Below are positions 1 through 8,530 of a stretch of 64,000 nucleotides of DNA, one piece after another; the first letter of the stretch is position 1, and every line of letters begins with the position of its first letter. The notes beneath the pieces are model-generated. The model was given only the letters and a program-made list of their open reading frames with translations. It was not told where the DNA came from and did not search any database. Source of the DNA: an uncultured Oscillospiraceae bacterium (lineage in GTDB: Bacteria; Bacillota; Clostridia; Oscillospirales; Ruminococcaceae); contig CAKSDC010000006.1 in the NCBI GenBank assembly GCA_934444765.1, forward strand, positions 25,948 through 89,947. The letters are read 5' to 3'. Made by a program: the position numbers and the translations under genes.

Positions 1-1138
1 TCTTACCGTATTCGCCTCTAACTATGCCCTTAAATTCCTTAGTAACGGTCTTGTATCTTTCGCCAGTAAGAACGTTAAATACAGCCTGAGTACCTACTAT
101 TTGAGAAGATGGAGTAACAAGAGGTGGTTCACCAGCGTCGTGACGTACTCTTGGAACTTCCTTTAGTACTTCGGTTAGTAAGTCTTCCTTACCTGCTTGC
201 TTTAATTGAGATAGTAGGTTAGATAGCATACCACCTGGAACTTGATAGATAAGAGCGTTAGCATCGGTAGCTAACATCTTAGGGTCTAATAGACCGCTGT
301 CGATATACTTTTTACGTAGAGTCATAAAGTAGTCTCTAATTTCATTTAGTAGTACTAAGTCAAGACCAGTATCATAAGGAGTACCCTGTAATGCAGCTAC
401 TATAGATTCAGTAGGAGCATGAGAAGTACCTAAAGCTAATGGTGACATAGCAGTATCTACTACGTCTACACCAGCTTCTACACCCTTTAGTAGACACATA
501 GAAGCTAAACCAGAGGTATAGTGTGTATGTAGTTGAATAGGAATTTCTATTTCCTTTTTAAGAGCAGTTACTAACTCTTGAGTTCTGTAAGGAGTTAATA
601 GTGCTGCCATATCCTTAATACATATAGAGTCTGCACCAGCTTCTTGAATCTGCTTAGCGTAGTCTACATAGTATTGGTCAGTAAATACGTCACCAAGAGT
701 AAAGGACATAGCTACTTGAGTATGAGCGCCCTCTTTTTTAGCAGACTTAATAGCAGTCTGTAAGTTTCTAATATCGTTAAGAGCGTCGAAAATTCTAATG
801 ATATCAATACCATTAGCTACAGACTTTTGTACAAAGTATTCAAGTACGTCATCAGCGTAGTGACGATATCCAAGCATATTTTGACCTCTAAATAGCATCT
901 GTAACTTAGTATTCTTAAAATGAGCCTTTAAAGTACGAAGTCTTTCCCAAGGGTCTTCATTTAAAAAACGTAGACAGGAATCGAAAGTGGCACCGCCCCA
1001 ACACTCTACAGAGTAATAGCCAACCTTGTCCATCTTATCAAGGATAGGTAGCATATCGTCCATAGTCATTCTTGTAGCTATAAGTGATTGATGAGCGTCA
1101 CGCAATACGGTTTCAGTAATTCCAACCTTTTTAGCCAT
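1..1138 (-). CDS. Oxaloacetate decarboxylase alpha / transcarboxylase 5S-type subunit (partial)
   Basis: The C-terminal part lies beyond the window edge. The N-terminal 379 residues read from an ATG at 1138 and start MAKKVGITETVLRDAHQS. LRDAHQS is the metal and substrate loop of the pyruvate/oxaloacetate carboxyltransferase TIM barrel. Further in are CIKDMAALLTP, which supplies the carbamylated-lysine region, and LHTHYTSGLA with the metal-binding histidines. The family moves a carboxyl group between biotin and pyruvate/oxaloacetate (OadA, PycB, transcarboxylase 5S). It lies 29 bp downstream of the biotin carrier gene and 0.5 kb downstream of an acyl-CoA carboxyltransferase gene, so the three probably form one enzyme complex. 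Whether it drives a sodium pump (OadB partner) or a soluble transcarboxylase cannot be told from this window. Confidence 0.93.
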   Translation of the reverse strand, partial: MAKKVGITETVLRDAHQSLIATRMTMDDMLPILDKMDKVGYYSVECWGGATFDSCLRFLNEDPWERLRTLKAHFKNTKLQMLFRGQNMLGYRHYADDVLEYFVQKSVANGIDIIRIFDALNDIRNLQTAIKSAKKEGAHTQVAMSFTLGDVFTDQYYVDYAKQIQEAGADSICIKDMAALLTPYRTQELVTALKKEIEIPIQLHTHYTSGLASMCLLKGVEAGVDVVDTAMSPLALGTSHAPTESIVAALQGTPYDTGLDLVLLNEIRDYFMTLRKKYIDSGLLDPKMLATDANALIYQVPGGMLSNLLSQLKQAGKEDLLTEVLKEVPRVRHDAGEPPLVTPSSQIVGTQAVFNVLTGERYKTVTKEFKGIVRGEYGK

Positions 1139-1167
1139 AGTATAAATAACCGCCTTTCAAAAATATA

Positions 1168-1533
1168 TTATTGTACTGTAGCAAGAGTATCAGCAGAGTT
1201 TACTTGGTCGCCCTTCTTAACAGTAACACTGGTAATCTTGCCATCGCAAGGAGCTACTATGTCATTTTCCATCTTCATAGCTTCAAGAACCATAATAGCT
1301 TGACCCTTAGTAACGGTATCGCCAACGTTTACCTTAACGTCTAAGATAGTACCAGGCATAGGAGCAGTAACCTTTTCGCCTGCACCTGCTGGAGCTGGAG
1401 CAGTGGCTGGAGCTGGAGCTGGCTTAGGAGCGGATACAGGAGCAGTAGCTACTACAGGAGCAGAACCGTCTGTAACTTCTTCAACAGCAACGTCGTATGC
1501 TTTACCATTAACAGTTATATTAAATCTTTTCAT
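1168..1533 (-). CDS. Biotin carboxyl carrier protein of a carboxyltransferase complex
   Basis: A 121-residue biotinyl carrier. Residues 1-22 form a short conserved strand, about 23-52 are an Ala/Pro-rich flexible swinging linker (PAPAPATAPAPAG), and 53-121 are the lipoyl/biotinyl fold. The biotin attachment motif EAMKMEND puts the biotinylated lysine at K87. It shuttles the carboxyl group between the two carboxyltransferase subunits encoded on either side. The size and linker match the 1.3S subunit of transcarboxylase and the gamma/C subunits of sodium-pumping decarboxylases. The gene sits mid-operon, between the acyl-CoA carboxyltransferase gene upstream and the pyruvate/oxaloacetate carboxyltransferase gene downstream. 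Confidence 0.93.
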   Translation of the reverse strand: MKRFNITVNGKAYDVAVEEVTDGSAPVVATAPVSAPKPAPAPATAPAPAGAGEKVTAPMPGTILDVKVNVGDTVTKGQAIMVLEAMKMENDIVAPCDGKITSVTVKKGDQVNSADTLATVQ

Positions 1534-1647
1534 AATTAAAATACCACCAATCTATGTTATTGTACAGTATGCAGTATGACTGCGTACCAACGTAATTATA
1601 TAGCCTAAATAGATATAGTATGTAGGCCTATTAATATATATACACTA

Positions 1648-2997
1648 CTAAAGAGTAATGTTACTATGCTTTTTAGATAGAGTTTCTACTCTCTTAGAAG
1701 ATAGTATGTCTAATGCAGAAACGAGTACCTTTCTGGTTTCAGTAGAAGCTATAACTTCATCTATAGCACCTTTTTCGGCACTAATCATAGCGTTAGCCTT
1801 AGAAGTTTCGTATTCCTTAGCTAACTTTTCTCTTTCTGCCTTAACGTCTACAGCACCCTTTAACTTATCGTGCCATAAAAATTCTACGGCAGTAATAGGA
1901 GCTAATGGAGAGATTACTGCACTATCCCAAGCGTAAGTAAAGTCAGCGTCTGCCGATTTACCAGCCATGGCAGTAAATACTACACCGTAAGCCTTGCCAG
2001 TAACTATAGATATCTTAACAGTAGTAGCTTCGGCGTAAGCGTCAGCAAGTTTAGTCATATTTCTTACTGCACTGTTGCACTTATTAGAGTTTTCAAAACC
2101 TTCGGAATTTAATAGAGTAACTACTGGAATAGAGAAAGCGTCGCACATTCTAACAAAACGAGCAATTTTAGAGCAGTCTGCTGAGTTTAGCTTGTCAGAA
2201 GTCTTATCAGTACCTACTATACCTACAGTAGCACCACCGATAGTAGCTAATGCAGTGTAAGAAGCCTTTCCAAAGCCGTCGGAAAGTTCTACTACGCTAT
2301 CATCATCGGCTATAGCCTTAGCTATAGAAGTAACGTCTTTACCCATAGCGTTAGTAGGTTCAGCGTATTCAAACTGTGGTAGAGCAGAAATATTATTAAC
2401 AGGCATTAAGTTAAGAATGCTCTTAACCTTTTTGATAGCCTCTTCTTCGGTAGAACATACTGAAGTAGCTACACCACTTTGCATAGCATTTTTAGCAGTA
2501 CCAGCACCAGTCTTATCGCCGTCTGCTACAGGAGTAACAAATAGTTCGCTACCTTCTGTCATAACTACAAAGTCAGAAGTGCAAGCTAATATAGCTGAAC
2601 TACCAGCACAAGTACCCATAATTAAAGAGATTTGTGGAACTACACCAGATACTACGGCTGAAGCATTAATCATTTTACCGTAAGCAGTAAGAGTATCAAC
2701 GTCCACGTAAGCACCGTTAGAATCGTATATACCTACTACTGGTGTACCAGTTTTAGCGGATAGAGAGTACATCTTAGCAATCTTATCAGCTTGAGCCATA
2801 CCTATTGCACCGCCATTTACAGACTTATCTTGTGCGTAGGCATAGACAGGGTTTCCGTTTACGTAGCCATAAGCAGTAACTACGCCAGAAAGACTTTCTT
2901 TTTGCTTTAAAGCTGAACCAATTTGAGTAAATGCACCGTCATCAAAGAGCATTTCTAATCTTTGAACAGCCGTCAAGTTAGAATTATTATTCTGCAT
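1648..2997 (-). CDS. Acyl-CoA carboxyltransferase subunit (MmdA/PccB-like)
   Basis: About 449 residues with the carboxyl transferase (crotonase-like, two-domain) fold of methylmalonyl-CoA decarboxylase alpha, PccB and transcarboxylase 12S. The start at 2997 was chosen because AAGGAAGG lies just upstream on the minus strand. A longer reading frame to 3093 has no ribosome site and a non-conserved leader. Visible family features are the oxyanion-type glycine segments LIMGTCAGSSAI in the N half and IGGATVGIVGTDKTSD at the start of the C half. It is about 60 residues shorter than typical PccB/MmdA (near 510). It is the first gene of the operon, followed by the biotin carrier and the 5S-type subunit. 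The acyl-CoA substrate is not determinable here. Confidence 0.85.
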   Translation of the reverse strand: MQNNNSNLTAVQRLEMLFDDGAFTQIGSALKQKESLSGVVTAYGYVNGNPVYAYAQDKSVNGGAIGMAQADKIAKMYSLSAKTGTPVVGIYDSNGAYVDVDTLTAYGKMINASAVVSGVVPQISLIMGTCAGSSAILACTSDFVVMTEGSELFVTPVADGDKTGAGTAKNAMQSGVATSVCSTEEEAIKKVKSILNLMPVNNISALPQFEYAEPTNAMGKDVTSIAKAIADDDSVVELSDGFGKASYTALATIGGATVGIVGTDKTSDKLNSADCSKIARFVRMCDAFSIPVVTLLNSEGFENSNKCNSAVRNMTKLADAYAEATTVKISIVTGKAYGVVFTAMAGKSADADFTYAWDSAVISPLAPITAVEFLWHDKLKGAVDVKAEREKLAKEYETSKANAMISAEKGAIDEVIASTETRKVLVSALDILSSKRVETLSKKHSNITL

Positions 2998-3083
2998 ACT
3001 TATTTCTTCCTTCCTTTTCAGAGCAATAATTAATATAGATGCACTATGGCAAAATCTCTGATAATAATTCAATATACACTTTA

Positions 3084-3112
3084 ATATTACCACATTTTCA
3101 AAGAATTTTCAA
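3084..3112 (-). promoter_or_regulatory. SigA-type promoter of the carboxyltransferase operon
   Basis: On the minus strand, TTGAAA (3107-3112) and TAATAT (3084-3089) are separated by 17 bp, about 90 bp upstream of the chosen start at 2997. Confidence 0.65.
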
Positions 3113-3208
3113 GTGTAAAATAGTAATGTTCATAAATTATTTATATTCCATAGTATTAACCAATAGATACTATATTTTTTAATACTAATAGTGATATATA
3201 GTAGAATA

Positions 3209-3934
3209 TTAATCTTCTTTACCTATAGCGTTTCTAATAGCTCTAAGTTCGTTAGGAGTAAGATTTCGCCACGTACCAGGTTTTAGCATACCCAACTTTA
3301 AAGGGCCTATACTAATTCTTCTTAAACGAGCGACTTCTAAGCCTACGGCTTCGCACATCTTTCTAATCTGTCTGTTTCTACCTTCACGGATAGTAATAAG
3401 TAGTACCACACGATTTTCTTCTTTAGTTACTACGTTCACAGTAGCAGGAAGTGTCATCTTGCCGTCTATTTCTATACCCGTGCTTAGTTGTAAAAGTTGT
3501 TCTTCGTCTATGCTTGGTCTTACAGTAACACGATACGTTTTAGAGATATGCTTGCTTGGGTGCATAATATCGTTAGCGAACTTACCGTCGTTAGTGAACA
3601 GTAGTAGACCTTCGGTATTCTTATCCAACCTACCTACAGGATATACACGTTCTTCTACACCTTGAAGTAGTTCAGTAACGCACTTTCTACCCAACTCATC
3701 GGACATGGTAGTTACATAGCCTCTTGGCTTGTTTAACATGATGTATTGTAGGTCTTTCTTTTTAGGTACGAATATTCTTTCGCCGTCTACAGTTATAACG
3801 TCCTTATAGGTAGCCTTATCGCCAAGTTTGACTGGTCTACCGTTTAGTTTAACTCTATTAGCGGATATAAGTTCTTCTGCCTTTCTACGGGAGCAGTAAC
3901 CTGCATCTGCTATAATTTTTTGTATTCTTTCCAT
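3209..3934 (-). CDS. rluB: 16S/23S rRNA pseudouridine synthase, RsuA/RluB family
   Basis: A 241-residue protein with an N-terminal S4 RNA-binding domain (about residues 2-50, RIQKIIADAGYCSRRKAEEL) and a C-terminal pseudouridine synthase domain. The signature GRLDKNTEGLLLFTNDG carries the catalytic aspartate D104. It isomerises a uridine in rRNA, most likely in the 23S peptidyl-transferase region if it is RluB. The start has AAGGAC upstream. It sits immediately before the scpAB/dacF group, a neighbourhood common in Firmicutes. Separation of RluB from RsuA/RluF is by resemblance only. Confidence 0.88.
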   Translation of the reverse strand: MERIQKIIADAGYCSRRKAEELISANRVKLNGRPVKLGDKATYKDVITVDGERIFVPKKKDLQYIMLNKPRGYVTTMSDELGRKCVTELLQGVEERVYPVGRLDKNTEGLLLFTNDGKFANDIMHPSKHISKTYRVTVRPSIDEEQLLQLSTGIEIDGKMTLPATVNVVTKEENRVVLLITIREGRNRQIRKMCEAVGLEVARLRRISIGPLKLGMLKPGTWRNLTPNELRAIRNAIGKED

Positions 3935-3965
3935 AGTTAAGTCCTTTCAAGTATAGTATATGTAA

Positions 3966-3993
3966 GGAACGCTTTAGCTTTTTAATACGTTCC
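3966..3993 (-). terminator. Possible weak terminator after dacF
   Basis: A 6-bp inverted repeat GGAACG/CGTTCC lies between the dacF stop and the rluB start. There is no clear T-run on the minus strand, so it may be an attenuating hairpin only. Confidence 0.3.
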
Positions 3994-4021
3994 CCACATA
4001 CTAATATAGTCGTGATAGTAG

Positions 4022-5140
4022 CTATATACTATATAGCCACTTAAACAGTCTATCTTTTATAGATAGTTCTACAGTAGTAGTATCTTTAGATACGTTTTGA
4101 CAGGCTACTAAGTCGGAAGTAGCTACCACTTGACCGTCTATGCGATATTCAGCATATCCTAACACTTCGCCACACTCTATAGGAGCGTACACAAAGTTAG
4201 CCGTATGAATGGTAACAGAGTATTCCACGTTAGAACCGTCTATATTAGGTATGGAAATACTCTCCTTACACTGTAAAGATACACTATCTGTAGTTCCGCC
4301 CACTACGTTGATACTAAAAGTATCCGATACCGTTTGCGACGATACCTTAGAAAATCCGTAATCGTATAGTGACATATGGTCGTTCCAATCGTTAGGAGCG
4401 TTAAGAGTTACTACTATTAGAGTAACACCGTTACGTTCACAAGCGGATACTAAACATCTTCCCGCATCGTCCGTAAAGCCAGTCTTAACCCCTATAACGC
4501 CGTCGTACATATTGAGCAACTTGTTGGAGTTTTTAAGCCACCTATCATATGGAGGATTTCCAAAGTGTACCTGTGCTGAAGACTGCCTACAAATTTCTCT
4601 AAAGTCTGGATTTTTTAGAGCCTCTTTAGTCAGTATAGCCATATCGTAAGCAGTAGAAGAGTGTCCGCCCTCATCTAAACCCGACGGTGTGACGAACAGT
4701 GTATTCTTCATACCTATAGACTTAGCACGGTCATTCATCAGTTCAACAAAGCGTTCTATAGAACCTGCAACTTTTACGGCTGTAGCGTTAGCACTATCGT
4801 TTCCAGAAGGTAGTAGCATACCATAACATAACGCACGCTTGGTAACTATATCGCCTTCCACTAATCCCATAGAAGAACCTTCCACTTTAATAGCTTCGCT
4901 ATCCACTACAAAAGGAGTATCTAAGTCGCCACTTTCCAAACATAGTAGAGTAGTCATTATCTTAGTAGTGCTTGCCATAGGTAATACTTCGTCAGGATTT
5001 TTGCTATATATAACGTTTCCAGAAGTAGCCTCTAACATAACGCAAGCCTTAGCAGAAACTTCTAAAGCGTACGGTCTTATATTGCACATAGTTAATATCA
5101 AGTACACACTACTAACTACTATAGCTATAAACTTTTTCAT
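4022..5140 (-). CDS. dacF: D-alanyl-D-alanine carboxypeptidase (DacF/PBP5 type)
   Basis: A 372-residue exported penicillin-binding protein of peptidase family S11. Residues 1-26 are a signal peptide. The three active-site motifs are all present: SxxK as S57-T-T-K60, SxN as S112-G-N114 and KTG at 219-221. The C-terminal region (about 270-372) is the PBP5-associated beta domain ending in a hydrophobic, membrane-associating tail. It removes the terminal D-Ala from peptidoglycan pentapeptides. It lies downstream of the GerW/YtfJ gene, which fits a DacF-like role near sporulation. Its Shine-Dalgarno AGGGGGAA is enclosed in a perfect 10-bp stem (see 5144-5185), so translation may be controlled by RNA structure. 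Confidence 0.92.
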   Translation of the reverse strand: MKKFIAIVVSSVYLILTMCNIRPYALEVSAKACVMLEATSGNVIYSKNPDEVLPMASTTKIMTTLLCLESGDLDTPFVVDSEAIKVEGSSMGLVEGDIVTKRALCYGMLLPSGNDSANATAVKVAGSIERFVELMNDRAKSIGMKNTLFVTPSGLDEGGHSSTAYDMAILTKEALKNPDFREICRQSSAQVHFGNPPYDRWLKNSNKLLNMYDGVIGVKTGFTDDAGRCLVSACERNGVTLIVVTLNAPNDWNDHMSLYDYGFSKVSSQTVSDTFSINVVGGTTDSVSLQCKESISIPNIDGSNVEYSVTIHTANFVYAPIECGEVLGYAEYRIDGQVVATSDLVACQNVSKDTTTVELSIKDRLFKWLYSI

Positions 5141-5143
5141 AGT

Positions 5144-5185
5144 ATTCCCCCTTTATAGATAATCTATGGAAGTATAAGGGGGAAT
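5144..5185 (-). promoter_or_regulatory. Hairpin enclosing the dacF ribosome binding site
   Basis: On the minus strand, 5176-5185 pairs perfectly over 10 bp with 5144-5153. The latter contains the AGGGGGAA Shine-Dalgarno, and the ATG is at 5140. A second helix (ATAGA/TCTAT) lies in the 22-nt loop. No T-run follows, so this is not a normal terminator. See findings. Confidence 0.6.
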
Positions 5186-5199
5186 ATTCATACTATTAA

Positions 5200-5649
5200 T
5201 TAATCGTTAGTATCTTGTGGTTCTTCTATCGTTTTAGAATTTAGGTCTACTTTTTTAGTCTTAAACTTTTCCTTTTTAGAACCGTCCTTGTCATCTTTTT
5301 TGATAATATCCATAACCTTGTCTATCATTTCAGGAAGTTTATTGATAATAACACTCTCTTTAGAAGCGTTCATAGTCATCTCTTTAACTTCAGCAGTACC
5401 GTTAGGATATACTATCAAAAATCCTAAAGGTTGAACGGATACCCCAGCACCTGAACCGCCTGCAAAGAGTTCATTATCAGCGGTTTTTTTAGGTAAATCA
5501 GAACCACCTGATGCAAAACCATAGGATATCTTAGAAATAGGTATAATAGTAGTACCGTTAGGTGTACTTATTGGATTACCTATAACAGTATCAGCGTCGA
5601 CCATATCTTTTAGTTTGTCCATAGTCACGCCCATAACGTCTTTTAACAT
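5200..5649 (-). CDS. ytfJ: GerW/YtfJ family sporulation protein
   Basis: A 149-residue protein with the conserved YtfJ core at residues 1-100: a helical start (LKDVMGVTMDKLKDMVDADTVIG), then GTTIIPISKISYGFASGG and a glycine-rich AGGSGAGVSVQPLGFLIV segment. The last 35 residues are a charged Lys/Asp tail. In Bacillus subtilis, YtfJ/GerW is a forespore protein needed for L-alanine-dependent germination. Many non-sporulating Clostridia retain it. The ribosome site AAGGAGGAA precedes the start. It follows the DUF2953 gene by 17 bp, and these two genes are commonly neighbours in Clostridia. Confidence 0.87.
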   Translation of the reverse strand: MLKDVMGVTMDKLKDMVDADTVIGNPISTPNGTTIIPISKISYGFASGGSDLPKKTADNELFAGGSGAGVSVQPLGFLIVYPNGTAEVKEMTMNASKESVIINKLPEMIDKVMDIIKKDDKDGSKKEKFKTKKVDLNSKTIEEPQDTND

Positions 5650-5666
5650 TGACTTTTCCTCCTTAA

Positions 5667-6422
5667 TTATAACATATCGTTATCCTGTAGTACTGGGATA
5701 ACCTTTAGTATTATAGCTACTACTTGAACTATACCACTACCCAAACCTAATTGAACCTTAAAAGATACATCATATACTCCCACATTACTATTATACTTAG
5801 GTTGAATAGATATCTTCTTCTTTTTAATCTTAACATACTGATTGAGTATACTCAACGTTGGATATAGTATAGCGTTTATCTTTCCGAACTTTAGGGCACA
5901 TTCGCAAGCGTCTTCATCTGCTACTAAGAAGTCTATATATAAATCCTTAACCTTTAGACTTTTTATAAACACTCCTAATTTAGATACTATAATCTTTAGG
6001 ATATCCAAAACTATATCTAAGTTGGATATCAAGTCTTCAAAGTCCATACTGTCTGTGGAAACTTTAGACTTAGACTTAGTTTTAACTTCCGTTTTGGAAG
6101 TTGCTTTGCTATCAGATTTAGGCTTAGAAGTGGAACTTTTCGGTTTAGACTTAACGTCGCTACTATTAGTAGAAGGTTTACTATTAGACTGGTTACTCTT
6201 ATTCTTAGTCTTAGACTTATGCTTAGACTTAGAAGTCTTCTTTTTTTTAATATTTTTCAGTCTGTTTAGACCGTACTTATTGGGTTCTGTAACAGAATAC
6301 AGTGTAAACATAGCATACTTAACCTTACAGTCTAAAGAACCATCTATATATTTGAAGTCTAAATATACTGGCAACCATAGTAATACTATAAGCAGTATTA
6401 ACACTATAATGAATACTATCAA
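5667..6422 (-). CDS. DUF2953 family membrane protein
   Basis: A 251-residue protein of unknown function. Residues 1-18 form a membrane segment (FIIVLILLIVLLWLPVYL). About residues 60-125 are a low-complexity Lys/Ser/Thr-rich linker with many KSK units. The C-terminal part (about 135-235) carries the conserved alpha/beta core with VKDLYIDFLVADEDACECALKFGKINAILYP and a final hydrophobic stretch. DUF2953 proteins are usually encoded next to YtfJ and scpAB, as here. Its start is 14 bp from the scpB stop. No biochemical role is known to me. Confidence 0.75.
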   Translation of the reverse strand: MIVFIIVLILLIVLLWLPVYLDFKYIDGSLDCKVKYAMFTLYSVTEPNKYGLNRLKNIKKKKTSKSKHKSKTKNKSNQSNSKPSTNSSDVKSKPKSSTSKPKSDSKATSKTEVKTKSKSKVSTDSMDFEDLISNLDIVLDILKIIVSKLGVFIKSLKVKDLYIDFLVADEDACECALKFGKINAILYPTLSILNQYVKIKKKKISIQPKYNSNVGVYDVSFKVQLGLGSGIVQVVAIILKVIPVLQDNDML

Positions 6423-6435
6423 AGCGTACCACCTT

Positions 6436-7008
6436 TTAATCGTAATCCATAGGAATGTCTTCAGGTTCGTCTGGAAGTCTATCTTCCATGTGATGTGGTA
6501 GTGGTGGCAACTCTGAAAGACTATTTAAACCAAAACTTCTTAAAAATACTGGAGTAGTCACATAGGCTATAGGTCGTCCTGGTATGTCAAGACGTTCAGC
6601 CTCAGCGATTAATCCCTTTTCCACAAGCCTATATATTACGTTAGAGCTATCTATACCTCTAATACTTTCGACAAAACTTTTAGTAACTGGTTGATTATAC
6701 GCTATAATAGTAAGTACTTCCATAGCAGACGGAGTTAAAGCAGTAGAACGGTTAATCTCCATAGTACGTTTAATGTACTTTGAATACTCTTTAACCGTAA
6801 CCATTTGATAACATTCCGCTAAACGTTCCACACGCAGAGCAGAACCACGGTCTTGATACTCATCATTTAAAGCATCTATTAGTATAGGAACTTCACGTTC
6901 AGGAATTTCGGTAGCTGTAGCCAGTTTAGATACTTCTAAAGGGTCACCATATGCAAATAGTACAGCCTCTAACCTTGATAATAACTCTTTCTGTTTAATA
7001 GTAATCAC
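6436..7008 (-). CDS. scpB: Segregation and condensation protein B
   Basis: About 191 residues with the tandem winged-helix fold of ScpB. Visible parts are the N-terminal EAVLFAYGDPLEVSKLA, the middle EVLTIIAYNQPVTKSFVESIRG and the C-terminal GRPIAYVTTPVFLRSFGL. It is the kleisin-associated subunit of the SMC-ScpAB condensin that compacts and segregates the chromosome. I place the start at a GTG (7008 or 7011) overlapping the scpA stop at 6995, which suggests translational coupling. An upstream in-frame ATG at 7068 would lie deep inside scpA and gives a leader unlike the family. Confidence 0.92.
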   Translation of the reverse strand: MITIKQKELLSRLEAVLFAYGDPLEVSKLATATEIPEREVPILIDALNDEYQDRGSALRVERLAECYQMVTVKEYSKYIKRTMEINRSTALTPSAMEVLTIIAYNQPVTKSFVESIRGIDSSNVIYRLVEKGLIAEAERLDIPGRPIAYVTTPVFLRSFGLNSLSELPPLPHHMEDRLPDEPEDIPMDYD

Positions 7009-7738
7009 CACCAGTGCTAATATTTTTAACTTTACGACCAGTAAACATAATTTCGGAACTATCATCACTAACCATAAGCCTACCAGATTTAGTAAGTTCT
7101 AATACTGCCAAAAACAATGCTACTCTTTCGGAACGGTCGTTAATACCTTCAAATAGACTATCCAACTTAGCGTGACCATACTTATACATAACTCTTAATA
7201 CCGATACCACTTTAACTTCTACAGGGAACATCTTATGTTTTAGTATGACGTTAAACTTATCCTTGTAAGTATCGGGTTTATACTGTTTAAGTCGTTTAAG
7301 ACCTATGTTCATGTACGCTTTTAACAGAGTATCGGGAGTATGTACTATGTTATAAGTATTATCTATTTTGATATCTATAATACGCTTGTGCGAAAAGATT
7401 TTATCGCCACAGTATAGTTGATACAGTCTATTAGCCGTCTGTTTACATAGAGAGTACTCTATTAGAGTACCCTCTAACTCTTTTTTTACCTGTTCTGCCT
7501 CTTTGGAGTTAGGCAGTAGGGACATAGTTTTGATGTATATTAATCGAGAAGCCATTTCAAGAAACTCACCAGCAAGTTCAAAGTCGCAAGATTGACAGTC
7601 GTCTAAATAAGCCATATACTGTTCTAACAGTTTAGAAATTTCTATATCGTATATGTTCAGCCTGTGTTTGCTGATAAGGTTCAACATTAAGTCCAAAGGA
7701 CCTTCAAAGACTTCTAACTTAAAAGATAGTCTTTCCAT
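6995..7738 (-). CDS. scpA: Segregation and condensation protein A (kleisin)
   Basis: A 247-residue kleisin with the N-terminal signature FKLEVFEGPLDLMLNLISKHRLNIYD, which binds the SMC neck. A central EMASRLIYIKTMSLLP helix binds ScpB, and a C-terminal winged helix (about 170-240) binds the SMC head. It closes the SMC ring with ScpB. It overlaps scpB by about 14 bp and starts 2 bp after the M50 protease gene stops, so the three genes are one transcription unit. Confidence 0.94.
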   Translation of the reverse strand: MERLSFKLEVFEGPLDLMLNLISKHRLNIYDIEISKLLEQYMAYLDDCQSCDFELAGEFLEMASRLIYIKTMSLLPNSKEAEQVKKELEGTLIEYSLCKQTANRLYQLYCGDKIFSHKRIIDIKIDNTYNIVHTPDTLLKAYMNIGLKRLKQYKPDTYKDKFNVILKHKMFPVEVKVVSVLRVMYKYGHAKLDSLFEGINDRSERVALFLAVLELTKSGRLMVSDDSSEIMFTGRKVKNISTGGDYY

Positions 7739-7740
7739 AG

Positions 7741-8388
7741 TTAAGCAAATATTAGGTCTATATATCCAGTTAAGAAGTTCATAATACTAAACATACCACT
7801 TCTTAAAAAAGATAAAAAGTTATCGAATATTCCAGAGTTCATAACTAATATTAAGCCTATAAAGATGTACCTTTCATAACGCATAATATTGAAGTAAGTG
7901 CGTTCATCTAAGAATACACTAAATACTCTTGAACCGTCTAAAGGTGGTATAGGTAGTAGGTTGAATATCGCTAAGCCTATGTTTAATACTACTACATAGT
8001 ATAGTATCAACTCAACATACGCTATATTGGTAGAAGCACCTACTGAATAGTATAACACTTTGTATAGTATCATGCCAATATAAGCCATTAGTAGATTGGA
8101 TACTGGTCCAGCTAAAGCCGTTAAAGCCATACCAGTCTTACGACTTACTTTTGTAAAGTTATTCGGATTTATAGGTACTGGCTTAGCCCAACCTATACCT
8201 GCGAATACCATAAGAATAGTACCAAATAGGTCTAAGTGTGCAAATGGATTGATAGTCAATCTACCTGAATACTTTGCAGTATTATCACCTAACTTATACG
8301 CCACGTAGCCATGTGCAAATTCATGAATTGGGAAAGCAGTAAACAACACTATAACGTGCATTAATAGTACGAATGCCTTATCACTCAT
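7741..8388 (-). CDS. Site-2-type membrane metalloprotease (peptidase M50)
   Basis: A 215-residue polytopic membrane protein. The zinc motif HExxH is H22-EFA-H26 within the first membrane helix. The second metal-ligand motif NLLPIPPLDG is near residues 143-152 (D151). There are about five hydrophobic segments and no PDZ domain, which places it with the compact M50B proteases (YwhC/Rip2-like). Substrate unknown. Members of this subgroup usually stand next to scpA, as here. The ribosome site AAAGGAG is well spaced. Confidence 0.9.
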   Translation of the reverse strand: MSDKAFVLLMHVIVLFTAFPIHEFAHGYVAYKLGDNTAKYSGRLTINPFAHLDLFGTILMVFAGIGWAKPVPINPNNFTKVSRKTGMALTALAGPVSNLLMAYIGMILYKVLYYSVGASTNIAYVELILYYVVVLNIGLAIFNLLPIPPLDGSRVFSVFLDERTYFNIMRYERYIFIGLILVMNSGIFDNFLSFLRSGMFSIMNFLTGYIDLIFA

Positions 8389-8427
8389 AAAAAAACTCCT
8401 TTACTATAATAATATGGTTATCTTATA

Positions 8428-8456
8428 ATTGTAACCTAAAACCCCGAAAATTGCAA
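8428..8456 (-). promoter_or_regulatory. SigA-type promoter for the M50-scpAB operon
   Basis: On the minus strand, TTGCAA (8451-8456) and TACAAT (8428-8433) have a 17-bp spacer, 40 bp upstream of the M50 start. Confidence 0.65.
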
Positions 8457-8484
8457 GAAGTTTTTTGTTACGTATTATAGTATC

Positions 8485-8518
8485 AAAAAAGAGCTACTAT
8501 ATACTTATAATAGCTCTT
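8485..8518 (-). terminator. Intrinsic terminator of the 8531-9772 gene
   Basis: A 13-bp stem with one mismatch (8489-8501 with 8506-8518) and a 4-nt loop is followed on the minus strand by a run of six T. It begins 13 bp after the stop codon. Confidence 0.85.
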
Positions 8519-8530
8519 AACGAATAGCCT

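Noticed and set aside
5842..6501. 219-residue open frame on the plus strand
   Set aside because: It is antisense to the Lys/Ser-rich DUF2953 gene and reflects that low-complexity composition.
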